Source of the DNA: Congeria kusceri
Lineage: Eukaryota > Mollusca > Bivalvia > Myida > Dreissenidae
DNA length: 64,000 nt
Direction of reading: 5' to 3'
Assembly (NCBI GenBank): GCA_027627225.1
Contig: CM051029.1
Coordinates: 15,707,956 to 15,771,955, forward strand
Shown in pieces: positions 1-15,200 of this stretch (position 1 is its first letter; every line of letters starts with the position of its first letter). The position numbers and the translations under genes are program-made. A model generated the notes under the pieces. The model saw nothing but the letters and a program-made list of their open reading frames with translations. It had not been told where the DNA came from and made no database searches.

Positions 1-130
1 TTTTTGGCCTGGGGTTGATACAACACATACGGATTTATTTTTGCAATGCTTTAAAAAACCTTTTTGGTTTGTTTAAGGGTTATTGCTGTTGTTAGGATGG
101 TTGTGGCTACATTCGGAACATCCGACAAAC

Positions 131-235
131 CTGGGTATGGTGCCGCATATCTACACTTGTATCGGTCGTACTTCATCGCCCTCATCTCAACATCTACGTC
201 CGTCTTCACTCCTGTCATCCGAACACGGGGAATAC
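131..235 (-). CDS. jbug: Filamin exon 19 (Ig repeat 6), last exon in the window
   Basis: It encodes 'IPRVRMTGVKTDVDVEM' and 'YDRYKCRYAAPYPG', matching the 'G.Y...Y.P..PG' strands that follow 'AGPG' in filamin repeats. Acceptor tttccaag|GT, donor CCAG|GTTTGT, phase 1 to 1, so the reading frame continues left of the window. Confidence 0.85.
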
Positions 236-3200
236 CTTGGAAACAGAGATTTCACAAATGGATTAAAGGAGAAATATGTAAATCAACAACTTATATAATG
301 CACTGTATCTTGTTTTGACCAATAGTTTATATGATGCGCATCGTAGGAAAACCGGACTTAATGCATGTGCATAAAGTGTCGTCCCGGATTAGCCTGTGCA
401 GTCCACTTTCTGCCTTCAGTGGATTTATGTTTAGAAGAGACTTTCTTGAAACAGAAAATACCATAAAAGCGGAAAGTGCCATCCTGGATTAGCCTGTGCG
501 GACTGCACATGCTAATCCGGGACGACACTTTACGCACATGCATTAAGACCGATTTTCTCGCGATGCACCACATATTTACTAGTACTGTAATTGTTCCAGG
601 TCAAACTGCAACTCTACAATGGCTACTTTTTACCATCTCATTTCATAATTTAATCATGCTCGCAAAAAAATGTCAACCATAAACACAGACAACAATACTA
701 AGAATCTTCCCTTATTTTTATTAAATGACTTTAAAATATTGCAAATTATTTTGTAATTCCAAATATCCAGAAATGGAAATATGTTTTACATAAAGGTGTG
801 AATACAAACCTGGTCCAGCCTTCTTCCCATCCACAATGAACTCTGTGGGCACCGTCGCCCGGGCCAGCTGAGCGCCCTCCCCAACAATGAGCACGTGGGC
901 GTGGTTGACGGGAAGTACGGGACCAGGGCAGTACGCGAGGATGGGAGACTTGTCCAGGGGGACCGAGGACCAGTACAGGTGGATGTAGTGGTCGCCTGAA
1001 ATAGGCACCAAAGGCTTATTGGAAAAGTAATTTTTGTTTGGATAAAAATATGCAATAAGCTAAGAAAATGATGTGTTTCATTCAGTTTTATTAAAGAAAT
1101 AGTGTAAGGAAGAATTTGTTTCAATGGATGGAGTTGTTGTAAAAGCGGTGACACACAAGCAAGCAATATATCGGGAAGAGATAGAGCTTTGAAAAATAAA
1201 TTTCTCAATGCGTTTGCAGAATTTTACTTATCAGAGTATGTTATAATCAAAATTATTTTTGTATTATTGAAATTGACCTGAACAAGAACAACTACAATCA
1301 AACCAACAACCCCGTGACCTACCTTCGACCTTCGCGGTGAACCCGACCTGCACATGACCCGGTTCTGGTTTCCGGATGTTGACGGGCAGACGACCGTCAG
1401 GGGAGAGAACCTCTGCACTGAACGTACCTGGCGAAGGAAGAGCTGGGAAGTTAGTTCACACATTAATCACCTTCAGCGATTCAAATGTTATTATGTTATA
1501 TAAATGGTGTATACAATAAATGAGGCACATCGTGGGAAAACCGGACTTAATGCATGTGTGTAAAGTGTCGTCCCGAATTAGCCTGTGCAGTGCACAGGCT
1601 AATGCAGGACGGTACTGTCCGCCGACAGTGCATTCATGTTTAGAAGAGACTTCCTTGAAACAGAAAATACCATAAAAGCGGAAAGTGCCATCCCAGATAA
1701 GCCTGTGCGGACTGCACAGGCTAATCCGGGATGACACTTTACGCACATGCATTAAGCCCGGTTTTCCACGACACACCCCTATTAAGTATGAATTCTTTAT
1801 TGCTTATGAGATTTCTGTTAAAAAAAACAACAACTTTAAAACAGACTACCCAGAATGGATATTGAACTCACGACGTCAGATGACAAATTACAGCGCTCTA
1901 ACAAAGTGTGCTATTCTGACTTGTGAAAAAAATTAATTATTTAAACCTTTATTTTATGCCAATATTAATTTCTAAATTACAGATTTTTGTGTGTGCAGAA
2001 ATAATAACTACAACAAAGTCCCTGAAAAATAAAACAAATAAGTGTAAATAAACCATCATCTTGTGAATTTTTAGTCATAATAAGCATGTGGCAAGTCAAA
2101 TTCTGGAGAGAGAAAAAGACATAGTATTTGATAAACACAGATGCCCTTGCATGGTGCTGGACAGCCCATTTGCATTATTCTTAGTCAAAGTTAGGTCAAG
2201 GTCAAGGTGAACATGAGGTTGGGTGATATGGGTGGATTAGGAATGGTCATAAGCAAATACCGTGTAAGTATCCAAGTGTTGTAGTAAGCAGTGTTGGTGC
2301 TAGATGAAACCGTAAAATCAAGTTAACCAAGAAATAGCCCATTTAAATTATTGTCCAAATTAGGTCAAGGTCAAGGCGCACATGAGGTTGGATGATATGG
2401 GTGGATTAGGAATGGTCATTACAACTGTTTAAGTGTTCAAGTTTTGTAGTTAGCAGTGTTGGTGCTCGAGGAAATGGTCAAATCTTGATAACCTTGAACA
2501 GATGGACCGAATAACGGACGGACACGACAATCACTATATGCCTCCAGCATCAAAAGATGCAGGCGGCATGAAGAAAATATAAATATGAGTTATTAATATT
2601 TTGACTAAGGCATGCACACACATACCAGGTCCAGCATCCTTCGTGTTGAAGTTCAGAATGGTTTCCGTGTCGCAGTCCAGTGCCAGGTGATCATTCTCAT
2701 CCTTGAGGTCCATGAGGTCATCCATCAACACAACCTTGGAACGGTCTGTGATGTGAGGGTGAAATGGACTGCCTGAAGAAATAATGCAATGAGGGTGACA
2801 TTAGAGTGAGGGTGAAATTGACTGCCTACATAAATAATTCAACCATCATATGAACGTGAGGGTGAAATTGACTGCCTGCGGACATAATGCAATGAGGGTG
2901 ACATTAGAGTGAGGGTGAAATTGACTGCCTACATAAATAATTCAACCATCATATGAACGTGAGGGTGAAATGGACTTCCTGAGGAAATAATTCAACAATG
3001 AGTATGAACTTGGAGTCAGGGTGAATGGACTACCTGGAGAAATAATTCAACAATCAGTACAAACTTGGAGTGATGGTGAAATGGACTGCCTACTGAAAAA
3101 ATGTACCAGTTAACACAACCAATTGACTGCCTACAGAAATAATACAATAATCAGTACAAAACGTGGAGCTGTCCATGATGTGACGGTGAAATGGACTGCC

Positions 3201-6200
3201 TACAGAAATAACAACAACAATCAGCATGAACTTAGAGTGGTCCATGATGTGACTGTGAAATGGACTGCCTACAGAAATAACAACAACAATCAGCATGAAC
3301 TTAGAGTGGTCCATGATGTGAGGGTGAAATGGACTGCTTACAGAAATAACAAAAACAATCAGTAGGAACTTGTAGTGAGGTTGAAATGGACTGCCTACTG
3401 AAATAATTCACCTATATTTATGACATTGACATGAAATAATACAACAGTCAGTATGAACTTGCAGAAGTCTGTGCCATGAGTGTGAAATGGACTACCAACA
3501 GAAATAATGTAACTGCTAACACAAGCAGAGCAATTGACTGCCTACAGAAATAATACAAAAATCAGTCCGTGACATGAGTGTTTAATGGACTGTCTACAGA
3601 TCTTAGACCTGGACTAATTATGTGAATAATCACCAACAAATACTAATTTATCTTTAGGTTTAATATTTGTAATAAACAACTACTGTAAATAGCAAAAAGA
3701 TATTATACAATATTTTGTTGTACTACTTTAATACTTTATATGAGCAATACATATATTCCATAAATATGTATGACTAATCCAGAAACAATGGAAACATGAA
3801 CATCACGTAAATTGCGCCATAATTTATTTAATAAATAAGTAATTACAAACCATTGTCTCCAATGAAAAATGTTATTTGTTTGGAATATTAGCCATATACA
3901 TAATGGCTGTTACTCTGTAAATAACATGTTTGAATACTGCTGGAATAGATTCAGTACATTAAAGGCACTTGCTCATAGATTGTTCGTATTTTTTTACATT
4001 TGCCATTAAATGTATAAATTGGGAAAATTAAAGCATCTAAACTAAAGAAATCAAGTATTATTACAAGAAAAGCATAAATTAAAAAGAAAATATGTGCACC
4101 CTCACAGTGGCCAATTTCTCGAAATATCTTTAGCATAACAGGCTTAATTCTCTTATTTCATCAATCAAAATAATTATTTTATTACTGATTTTACAACATG
4201 AAATATGATTTATTGTGATTATTTGACACCTAATTTTCATTCTATAAATTATATGTCTTAAGAATATTATTTATGCACACTTATTGTAATATGAAAATAG
4301 CAAGCTTAAGCCAATCCAGTTATAACATACTTCAATTTTTTTGAAAAATCGGGGCCAGGGATCAAACATACGACCTGCAGATAAAAAGTCTGGGGCAGTA
4401 TTCACAAAGCATCTTAAGTTAAATTTTATCCTTATCCTTAAATTTGGAAATTTCCTCAACCGTATAATTCCATAAAGGAAAAGTTTAGCAGTAAGTAACA
4501 CTTTAAAATAGCATCATTATGAACATATTATTTGAGAAATATCAACAACATATGCATTTGTTTATTAAGTAAAGAAATATAATACATTCAAATTTTGCAC
4601 TCAAGTGAAAATATTTAAGACATTACTTAAGATGCTTTGTGGATACCAACCCTGACATGAAAATCACTTGGCCAATCTGATTCATATACATGGTCTGGTA
4701 ATGTTTCCTTTAGGCGTAAAAAAAAAAATGTTTGTTTCAGGTAACCCTACCTACCCTAAAAAAAATGCCGCGACCCTAGAACATTTTATTGGGTTTGTCT
4801 GATTGATTTTTGTTTCAATTACCTTTTTCAATAATTAAATGTGTTTTTGGATAAATAAGTGTTTTGTTTTGATAGTATCCACTTATAAACAATGTTTAAG
4901 GATATTGCTGATATGTTTTGAATATTTATTCAGTTTTAGAATCTTCAAGTTGACCATTTACCAAAAAAATAAAAAATTCCCGACCTACCTACCGTAATTT
5001 TTTGGGCATGTTACCTGAAACAAACATTTATATACACAGTTTCTTTTATTTTTGGAATCTGTGACAAACATTTTGGAAATCTGTGAACAGGTCCCTTTCA
5101 AGCAGGTCCCTTTAAAGCGGCTCTCTCTTATATGTTACAACAGTGTTTGTTACTGGAATTTCTGACTCCATGAAGAAGTGGAATATAAACTTATTTTGCG
5201 ATTCACCGAGTTTCGGCGACCAAATCAGGAGTGAATTAATAAGGAATAGACATGTTTACTATGCAAAATATCACGGAGTTCTTATTCCGCTTCACCAATC
5301 GTTTGCTATCAGTTAACCCACTGGGAGTGACACAATCTCATTAAAACCATTCAAACCATCTCCAGTCTGTCGCTACTATATTATCCGCTGACTGGATCTG
5401 CTGACTTCGCATTACGGGTCACGTTCAGATGACCTTTTTAGGAGCCAATCCAACGGTTGCCTTAAAAAATTTGTGGTATAACTTCATATATGAACCACAT
5501 GCACGAAATTAACGTGAACTTTGGATGTATACTCGCCTAAGGTACCACTATATCCATTGTTATCTGCGTGAAAATAAACTGTAAATGATTTATTCCCAAG
5601 GATCAGCTGGAAATGCTTTACTTTTCAAAAGCCGTAGCCAAAAATTGCTGTGCAAAAGGTAATTTCATTGGGCACAGCAGGGCTGATATTTTATCGTTTG
5701 GAAGGCCATTTGAACATGACCTTTAATACGATGTCTTCAGATCCTAATATTTTCCCTAATGAAGGGAGTGGCAGACTTTACTAGGGGAATTTGAGCCCAT
5801 AAATGAAATAAGTCAAATTCCCCTAAAACAGTCTGACACTCCCTTCATTAGGGAAAATATTGATAGGTGCATAACTCTGCACAGAAATGCAATGTAATTA
5901 CGTTAATCCACAGCGGTGAATAAAATATATGTTCCACTTTAGCTGTTATGTAGTTGTGGAGCAGACACAATGACCTTTCCATGACCTTGACCTTGAACAG
6001 AGGTCAGTGTTACATGACCTCTTTATATTTTCTCAATACAGTAAGAGGTAAGAGTAATTGACTGAAACAAAATATTTCCTTTGCTTATCACGCTCAAAAC
6101 AAATAATTTTATAAAAAGAGCCAGAAAGTGTAATTTTTTTGTTTTTTTTCGATATTTAAAAATTAGTATGGACTCCTTATTTTATCATCGAGAATTGAGA

Positions 6201-9200
6201 TACAACATTATTTACTTATGGAATTTAATCTTTAAACTGTCTCATATTTCTAGTTAAATAATATTGACAAAAAGATGTTAAATGTCATACAGACGAGTTA
6301 ACAGCTTTAAACTGGTAAGCTATCACCACCTCCTGTTTGGACAGTAGCCTGAACAAACAATCACAACAGTATATTGACCATTAAGGACAGTTTCTTATCA
6401 AATACAATAAGTCCCTATGAAATTAAAATGGCCATTTATATACTGTAAACAATCAATACACAGTTAGGAAAGAAAGTGAACAATGTGGTAGCTTTCCATG
6501 GTCAATATGCCATTTAGTTTAATCTTAAAGGGACTGAACTCCAGATGGTCTTATCATAAAAAACGAAAGAAAGTTGTCGAAAATACATGATTTTCTTACG
6601 AAATCGTAAAGAACACATTAAAAAATCAGACACGCATGTTTTTATTTACCTAAACAATGTTTTTATGTAGTTTTTCTCCTTGTTATCATCCTAAAATTTA
6701 CAGCATCTGCAGATGCTATAACCCATCGAGTCCTTTTAAAATAGCACTATTCATATCTAGAATAATCACGTGGCACTTTTGTTTTGTCGAGTCGCGCATG
6801 CGCACACTTGAATCAGGTGCTTGTATTGGGGAACGCTGCAGTATTTTTAAATTGGGAATACCGGATTCTAGAAAAGTGTGAGAAAATTCAACTTTTATTT
6901 TTCAATGAAACATACAGTTTATGACAGTATTTGATCATGTTCTATACAAATAGTGATGTTTTCACCCACGTTTTTACCATTTAGGCATAACTACAAACAA
7001 CGCACATTTTTATGCCCATCTGGAGTTCAGTATCTTCAACAAAATCATCGCCTGCAGATGTTACCATTCATCTGATTAACATTCTAAGATCATGTAACGA
7101 CATTGTTTTTTGTTTTTTTCTTTAGAAATCACTAATGAATTCTTAGACTTAAGAATAAAGAATAGACTTAGACTCAAGAATCAATAATAGACTTAGACTC
7201 CAGAATCAAGAATAGACTTAGACTCATGAAACAATAATAGACTTAGACTCAAGAATCAAGAATAGACTTAGACTCAATAATCAAGAATAGACTTAGACTC
7301 AATAATAAAGAACAGACTTAGACGCAAGAATTAAGAATAGACTTAGACTCAAGAATCAAGAATAGACTAAGACTCAAGAATAAAGAATAGACTAAGACTC
7401 AAGAATCAAGAATAGACTAAGACTCAAGAATAGACTTAGACTCAAGAATCAAGAATAGACTAAGACTCAATAATAAATAATAAACTTAGACTTAAGAATC
7501 AAGTATAGACTTAGACTCAAGAATCAAGAATACGCTGAGACTCAAGAATCAAGAATATACTTAGACTCAATAATCAAGAATAGACTTAGACTCAAGAATC
7601 AAGAATAGACTAAGACTCAATAATAAATAATAAACTTAGACTTAAGAATCAAGTATAGACTTAGACTCAAGAATCAAGAATAGGCTGAGACTCAAGAATC
7701 AAGAATATACTTAGACTCAATAATCAAGAATAGACTTAGACTCAAGAATCAAGAATAGACTTAGACTCAAGAATCAAGAATAGACTTAGACTCAAGAATC
7801 AAGTATAGACTTAGACTCAAGAATCAAGAATAGACTAAACACTCAAGAATCCAGAATAGACTTAGACTCAATAATCAAGAATAGACTTAGACTCAATAAT
7901 CAAGAATAGACTTAGACTCAAGAATCAAGAATAGACTTAGACTCAAGAAAAAGTATTTGAGGCGCATCGTGGGAAAACCGGCCTTAATGCATGAGCGTAA
8001 AGTGTCGTCCCGGATTAGCCTGTGCAATCTGCACAGGCTAATCCAGGACGGCACTTTCTGCTTTTAAGGTATTTTCTGTTTCAAGGAAGTCTCTTCTAAA
8101 CATAAATCCACTGTAGGCGGAGAGTGTTGTCCTGGATTAGCCTGTGCGGACTGCACAGGCTTATCCGGGATGACACTTTATGCACATGCATTAAGACCGG
8201 TTTTACCACGACGCGCCTCATTTGTTTTTTTTTTCGCAAATATGCAGCGCACCAAGGTTGCTAATGTCATTAATAAATCTTTTTCAATAAGAATGATAAA
8301 ATTTATGCTTAATAATGCTGAATTAGAATCGAATTAACAGCGTTCTTAGAATAGAACAGTTTGAAGAATATTCTTTATTCTAATCGTCCTGGATTAGCCT
8401 GTGCAGTCCGGGATGACACTCTCCGCCTACAGTGGATGTATGTTTAGCAGAGACTTCCTTGAAACAGAAAATACCTGCACAGGCTAATCCGGGACAACAC
8501 TTTACGCACATGCAATAAACCCGGTCTACCCAAGACATGCCTTAAATAGAAATAAACATCTAAAAACCTAATCCTATTATAGCAGTATAAAAAATGCATA
8601 TCTACGCATATAAAGAAGAACTAAAGCCTGTTCATATATATGTTTGCTGAGTAAACTAATGCCTAAACTATAGCCGACTAGAATAACCTATGCAGTATAT
8701 CGCGGTCTTAGGCATATGGTTTGGTTCACAGTACATTCCATTACTGCACTGGTATATGAATGGAAATTCATACCTGTCAAGGCCCTTATGCGATTCAGCG
8801 TGAGAATTTGACTGAATGGAGTGAGGGGGTAGGGGGTGTCAATAGAGCAAAAGCCTCGTTTTCGGAACCTTTCATTTAAAATAGTTTAGTATTACTGCCA
8901 AAGGTATTCAAATAATCATTCCTAAAATACAAAGTTTGTACAAATTTATGAATAAAAATGCAAAAGAGTATATATTTGTATTGTTTTGCTGAGCAATTAA
9001 CTTATTATATATAGCGACAGAAACCATTTAAATTTGAATATTTCTCAAAAATATTGATAATAATTATATATTTATTCCTTTCTCAACATAAATAAAATGT
9101 TTAAATGTTTACAAAGTTAAATGCATAAATTCAGCAATAAACATATATAAATAATTATGATTATGAAGGACGAAAATCACATACATATTCATTTTTAACC

Positions 9201-12200
9201 AAATGTAAGACATAGTATCATCATTGCATAGTTCCAGCCTTTAACATTACTTTGAAAAGCACTTGCTTTAAGATATACAGTAGATTCCACTTAATTGAAT
9301 ATCGGATAATTGAATATTTCGCTTAATTGAATAAAGATTGAAAACACCAAACCGTTTGCATTCATTCCCATTGTAAAAACACCGCCTAATCTGATAGAAA
9401 ATATGGTGTCCTCCGGTTAATTGAATAGCCAATTATCAGTTGTAGGCGTATAGTCCGCTCGATATTCTCATAATCTCCGAGGATACGTATCATATCGCAA
9501 GTTTTGACAGTCACGCTTCTATGACCGCCTTTGTTATCATTTCACACCACGCATGAATGCAGCGTCTGTTGAATGTCACGTGACTAATAGGTGTAATTTG
9601 CGGGTCAAGTACAGCGCATACATAGAAAGCAATGTAGCCTGTTAGTGATTATTACAAGTGAATTATTTTTCAAATGCACCGTATAATGGATAACAAACAT
9701 CTATGAACGCTTTTATGCATATTTATTAGCATTCTAAAGTATGAAACATTTTGTTACGTAACAGGTTTGACATTATATCATCAAAATGGATTAAATAAGA
9801 TCATAACATATCTGATTAACATTGAAATAATTGGAATATGACTGATTCCGCATATATGAATACTCCGGTTATTTGAATATTCGGACGTGACAAATGGGCT
9901 ATTCAATTAAGCGGATTCTACTGTATGACAAAATTTTGATGGTTTTGGTGTCTGAAGATATTTTCGGTATCAGCTTATGACATTTCATTATGACTTTTTT
10001 TAAGTGTGAGATTATTTCGAGTGAGCGTAAGGGCGTGATTTAATAGCCCGAAATCACATATGTTTAATAGCCCATGTAAGCTGTGACATAAAATTTACAT
10101 TTTTGTTACACTCTTACTGATTTCACAGTATATGCTTAAAAGATTGAGAAAAGAGCCAAATTTCTCCACACATTTCGGTAAAAACAACTGCAGCTAACTT
10201 ACCAGGCAATGGGCGACCGTTCCATAACACACTGATGTTGTACATGCCCGCAGACATTGGTCGGTATGTGAACTCGTAAACGTCTGGAGTGATCTGCTTC
10301 CACAAACATTCGACCGGAGAACCATCGGTCGCTGCAAGAAGATTGAATGCATGGGTTGAACGAGCTATCAAGAATGCCGAGGTCTGGAGTGATCTGCTTC
10401 CACAAACATTCGACCGGAGAACCATCGGTCGCTGCAAGAAGATCGAATGCATGGGTTGAATGAGCTATCAAGAATCCCTAGGTCTGGAGTGATCTGCTTC
10501 CACAAACATTCGACCGGAGAACCATCGGTCGCTGCAAGAAGATTGAATGCATGGGTTGAACGAGCTATCAAGAATGCCGAGGTCTGGAGTGATCTGCTTC
10601 CACAAACATTCGACCGGAGAACCATCGGTCGCTGCAAGAAGATTGAATGCATGGGTTGAACGAGCTATCAAGAATGCCGAGGTCACAAATAGGGTGCCGT
10701 CTGATTTTTACAGTAAAGTATCGGCAATTTTCTAAATGCAACAGGCGCAACGAACGGCGATGGAGCGGTGCCTGGCCGACTTAATTGTGACCTCCCTGAC
10801 CCTGAAAAATCGCCCAGGCACCACATTTCTTAAACTTCCACGGGCGATGTCCGATGAGCAATTTTTCAGCTGCCAGTGCCCGATTGCAACTGCTGCTTGG
10901 GGGCACTGTCCGATTTTGCCCGATTGTGGGTAAAACAGACTCCCTCCAGCGTAAGTTTCTTATTTTTGACTGGGGCAGAAGCGATGATGCCTGCCAAAAC
11001 TCATTTGCATTCAAGACATTATGACATTGTTTTTTGAATTATTATCCGCCATGTGCTTGGATTTCTGTTTTAGTTTTGGTCAACAGGGAAAAGTGCTTCG
11101 AATAGAGGTAAATGAAAATGAATAAAATAATGAAAATATTAAAGATGTTTTATTAAGATAAATACAGGGAAATTTAAAGACAAGAGATGTGGAAATTCCA
11201 TGAAAACCAAATTTTTAGAATTAAATGCATTAAAGGCAGCAAAAAAATAAATATTTTTAGTAATGGTGACCTTGACCATGACCCCACCAACCCCATATGC
11301 AATCAAAAGTGAGGTCTCGCTATAAGGTATCTATGTATGAAGTTTCGTTACAGTAGCCAATCCACATACACCAATCTAATAACCTAAATTCACCTAAATT
11401 TTCTTCAATAAATTTGGTTAAAAACACAAATTGTTAGTTGTTCGCAGAACAACTAAAGATACTGCAATTCCAAAATTGAACAGTCTAAGAACTATGATCC
11501 TAACAGCTTTAGGCCAGTCGACTACGCGCAAGTAAGAAGTGCCGTTTTAAATATCACTTAATTTGTCAAATGGCAAACAGTACGGCAATGAATTTAATTA
11601 GAACATGACATGTTGGGTAAACTTAAGTCAACAACTTTCAATGTAGGATCAAATATGACTGTACTCGCGGAAGAACAATAAAATAGTACGTTATGCAACG
11701 TCCTGATTCATTAATGAATGAAAGTCTTGGGTAAGGAGGGGAGCCGAATAGGCAAAATCTAACCCTTACCTATTCATCTCGTTATCGCCGACTCATGTAA
11801 TTTAAAAGATTATTTGTTGAGTTGTGAATTTGTTAAGTAGTGAATGTTTATTACTCATTTTATTATTTACGTGGCCATCATAATCACGATAAAGAACAAT
11901 TTAGCGATTATTACGCAGTAGCGGTTGATTTTTACGGAGCATTCTGGATATAGTCGATGTATCACGATTGAGGTCAAATACACTAATCATATCAGAAACT
12001 ACAATAGGCAGAAATTTAAATGCGGAGAGTCGTAGCGTCAATAGCCTAGTGGATGGCATGTCGGACTCGCAATCTGAAGGACCTGGGCTCGATTCCCGGC
12101 AGGGGTTGAGAATTTTTTTCATATACTTTTTGCTACTCCAGATGCTTACTTAATTGAAAAGGAATACCTTTTAAGACATTTCCAAAAGAAACCAACAATA

Positions 12201-15200
12201 TTTTGATAGTAACTTCCTTTAAAGAACTTAAAACACTTGCTAATACGGTTGAAAAGCTTGCAGCACAGTCTTTGCATTCATATACTGTTTAATACTTTTA
12301 ATATTCATCATCTTGTTTGTTTTTAAGGTTAATATTGAGTTTTGTTCAACTCCACAGCTTTTGATCTTCGACAGCGTAATCATCTGTCTTCCACAGAGAG
12401 TGTCCGGTTATGAAACTCATAATTGTAGTTTTTCACTATATTTATACATGTCTATCCAGATTATGTGTGTTAGTAATGAATATTTAATGCGAGAATGTCA
12501 AATAGGAATGTCATTTAATTAATTTATGTTTGTAGCCCAAAGAAAGAGCATGCAATTGAAAATCGGACAAATAATTTGTCTCATTAGGTTTCTTGCCCGA
12601 CATTGTTTTCTCATTTTGAATTTATTTTTTTGAAAGGCTTTAAATATAGTGTACTCGTACAGAGTTTTAAGCTGCTGAAAGTGACTTTATCTAGTTTTTA
12701 CACCTAATTACGTTTTACGTAGTGGCGTACGATTTACAATGGACCTAAATTTCTCAGCTACACATATTGAATTGAAACAATTTAAAATGGCATGATTCAG
12801 AAAAAAACAACATAATTACACAATGACGATATATTTATTTCAAAATTTAATTTACATGTTTACGAGGCAATATTGTATTTAAACTTGCCTTAGCAATGTT
12901 CAAGTCATATTTATAATATTGGACAAATGTTATAGTAAATAAGTAAATTAGTATTTTCGTTTAAACATTTACAACCACTGTATTTAAGGTGACGTATATC
13001 ATCCCTATCTAATTGCCCAGAATGTCTATGATGTACCCAGTGTTATGCAATAGTGAACAACTGCAGTGCCTTCAGCGCTTTGATTTTTCAAGCAACTAAA
13101 TGTGGAACAAGTACAATGTTCTAACATGACAAATGGCAAAAGGTATCTTTTTTCCTAAATCGAGTCCCAAAACTCCCAAATGATGGATTGACTTTAAGAT
13201 GTTTGAAAATAAGAGGTATTCAGTGTAGAAATAAAGACTATTGAAGTTGTAATAACTGATTTACTGATTTGTTTTTGTTCAAAACATTCTATTTTATGTA
13301 GTTTATCTATAATTAATAAAATTTTATTAAATAAACACTTATAATTTTTCCCAGTTTTAGGTGAATTTATGCTAAAATTCCCTATTTCATGGGCATAAGT
13401 CATATTCCCAAAATGGTGAAAAAACCTGAATACTTAATAGCAAAGAACAAAACTCATCCTTTACACAGACAAGACACCTCACCACCTCCCTAAAAATTAA
13501 ATATATGGAAATTAAATAGAACAAAGATGAAAACTAAAGTTGCAGTTAGGATGCATTCCACCACCGACCTGTTACATCCACTTTGACATTCCCGCCCACT
13601 CCGCTGGCGTTAACTTTGAAGCTGCAATCGTCTCCCTTCATTCCGTGCTTGATTCCCTCCCCTGTCACCGACACCTGACTGGGGTCCTGTACTGCCACTC
13701 GCACTGGCGACCCTGCGGAAATATTTGTATATTTTATTCCTGTCTTTTAAAGGGATATTAACCGTTCAAATTCATAACAGAAGTAAAAAATACTAAATCA
13801 TTCGCAAATATTGATAACACTATAAGGACTGTTTATATTAAGTCAAAACAGCACATACATGGAACAAACTTGAGATATAAATACATAGAGAATACTATTT
13901 ATATACATAAATACAACTGGTTAGTAAAGCAGCTACATGTATTATTATGGATAGATGTCAGTAAATTGTTAGTGGTTTCAGTTGAGAAATATATTTTTTT
14001 TAAATTGGATTTTTCGCCGTTTTTAAGAGTATTTCAGTCATATCACAGCGGTCAGTTAACCTACATGTACTAAAACTTGTCCTGGGCCGATCTAAGCGGT
14101 TTACCAGTACTAAGTGCACATACTTTTGCCAGTAAATGAGAACTGTCCTACTTGAATCAGAGGTAGGGGGAGAATGGCCATTGAAATTATTTAATGACCA
14201 ATCCCCACACAAGTTATGTGACCGGGCTGGGGTTCGAACTCACAAACATGGTATTTTCAGTCCAACACTCTACCAACTGAGCTAGCCGGGCCCGGCCGAG
14301 AAATATTGGTAGAAATAGTGGTAATTAATAGAACATACAACATTATAAAACATGTGTAGGCTACAGTCAGGTACCATATTTAATCTATAATTTCAGACAT
14401 GTATATTTTCGGACTCAAAATAGGCCGAACACATTATTTTTTGTGTCCTTATGTTTTCAGACTTTTCATAAAAAGAATTATTTGCAATATTTGTTTTCAG
14501 ACTAATAATAATAATTATATATCTTCAATTTAGAATGCCAATCAACACAACTTTAACTGTATAATGGCTCCAATATAATAGTTACCATCTTTGTGATATT
14601 AATAAATAATCGCAGATAACTTTACTAACAAACATTATTTGTGATGTTGTTTACCTTAAAACATTTCAGATTCTATATTTCAGAAAAATATTCGAAAACA
14701 AATCTTTACTGCGCTTCCTCAATATTCCAACACAGAAAAAATATTTTGGAAGTGTCCAAAAACATAGATATAATAATTACGGTAGTTCATGTCTTATCAG
14801 AAATAGACGAACAGTCAATAAAATGATCATCTGTTATAACTATATATGTCAAATTTAATTCTTCTATAATAGGTCATTTTATTTCATGCTTACTAGTGTT
14901 TTTAAACAGTGAAAATTTCGGTAATGAAACTACTTTTACACCAGGAAGTCATACAAAAAAAAAAAATAACAAAATAACACATTTTTAAGCATAAAATGAA
15001 AAAAACATTTGTTGGTTTGGGTATCATATACATTTTTGATTCACTCCTGCGCCACTCGTGAAAATATAGGTTTCTATGATCACTCAAGAATTAAAATTGA
15101 TATTCTACCGAAACCAACACTTATCCTCCATTTGTTACATTAGCAACTGTATATGTACGTGTACGTGCCGAGTCTGAACATATATTAGGTCTAATCCAAT

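Noticed and set aside
10199..10735. Several 60-109-codon open frames on both strands
   Set aside because: They are readings through the 100-bp tandem repeat; only the exon 15 part (10203-10331) is coding.
12035..12112. Functional tRNA with CGC anticodon
   Set aside because: Anticodon and T arms look fair, but the acceptor stem does not pair.
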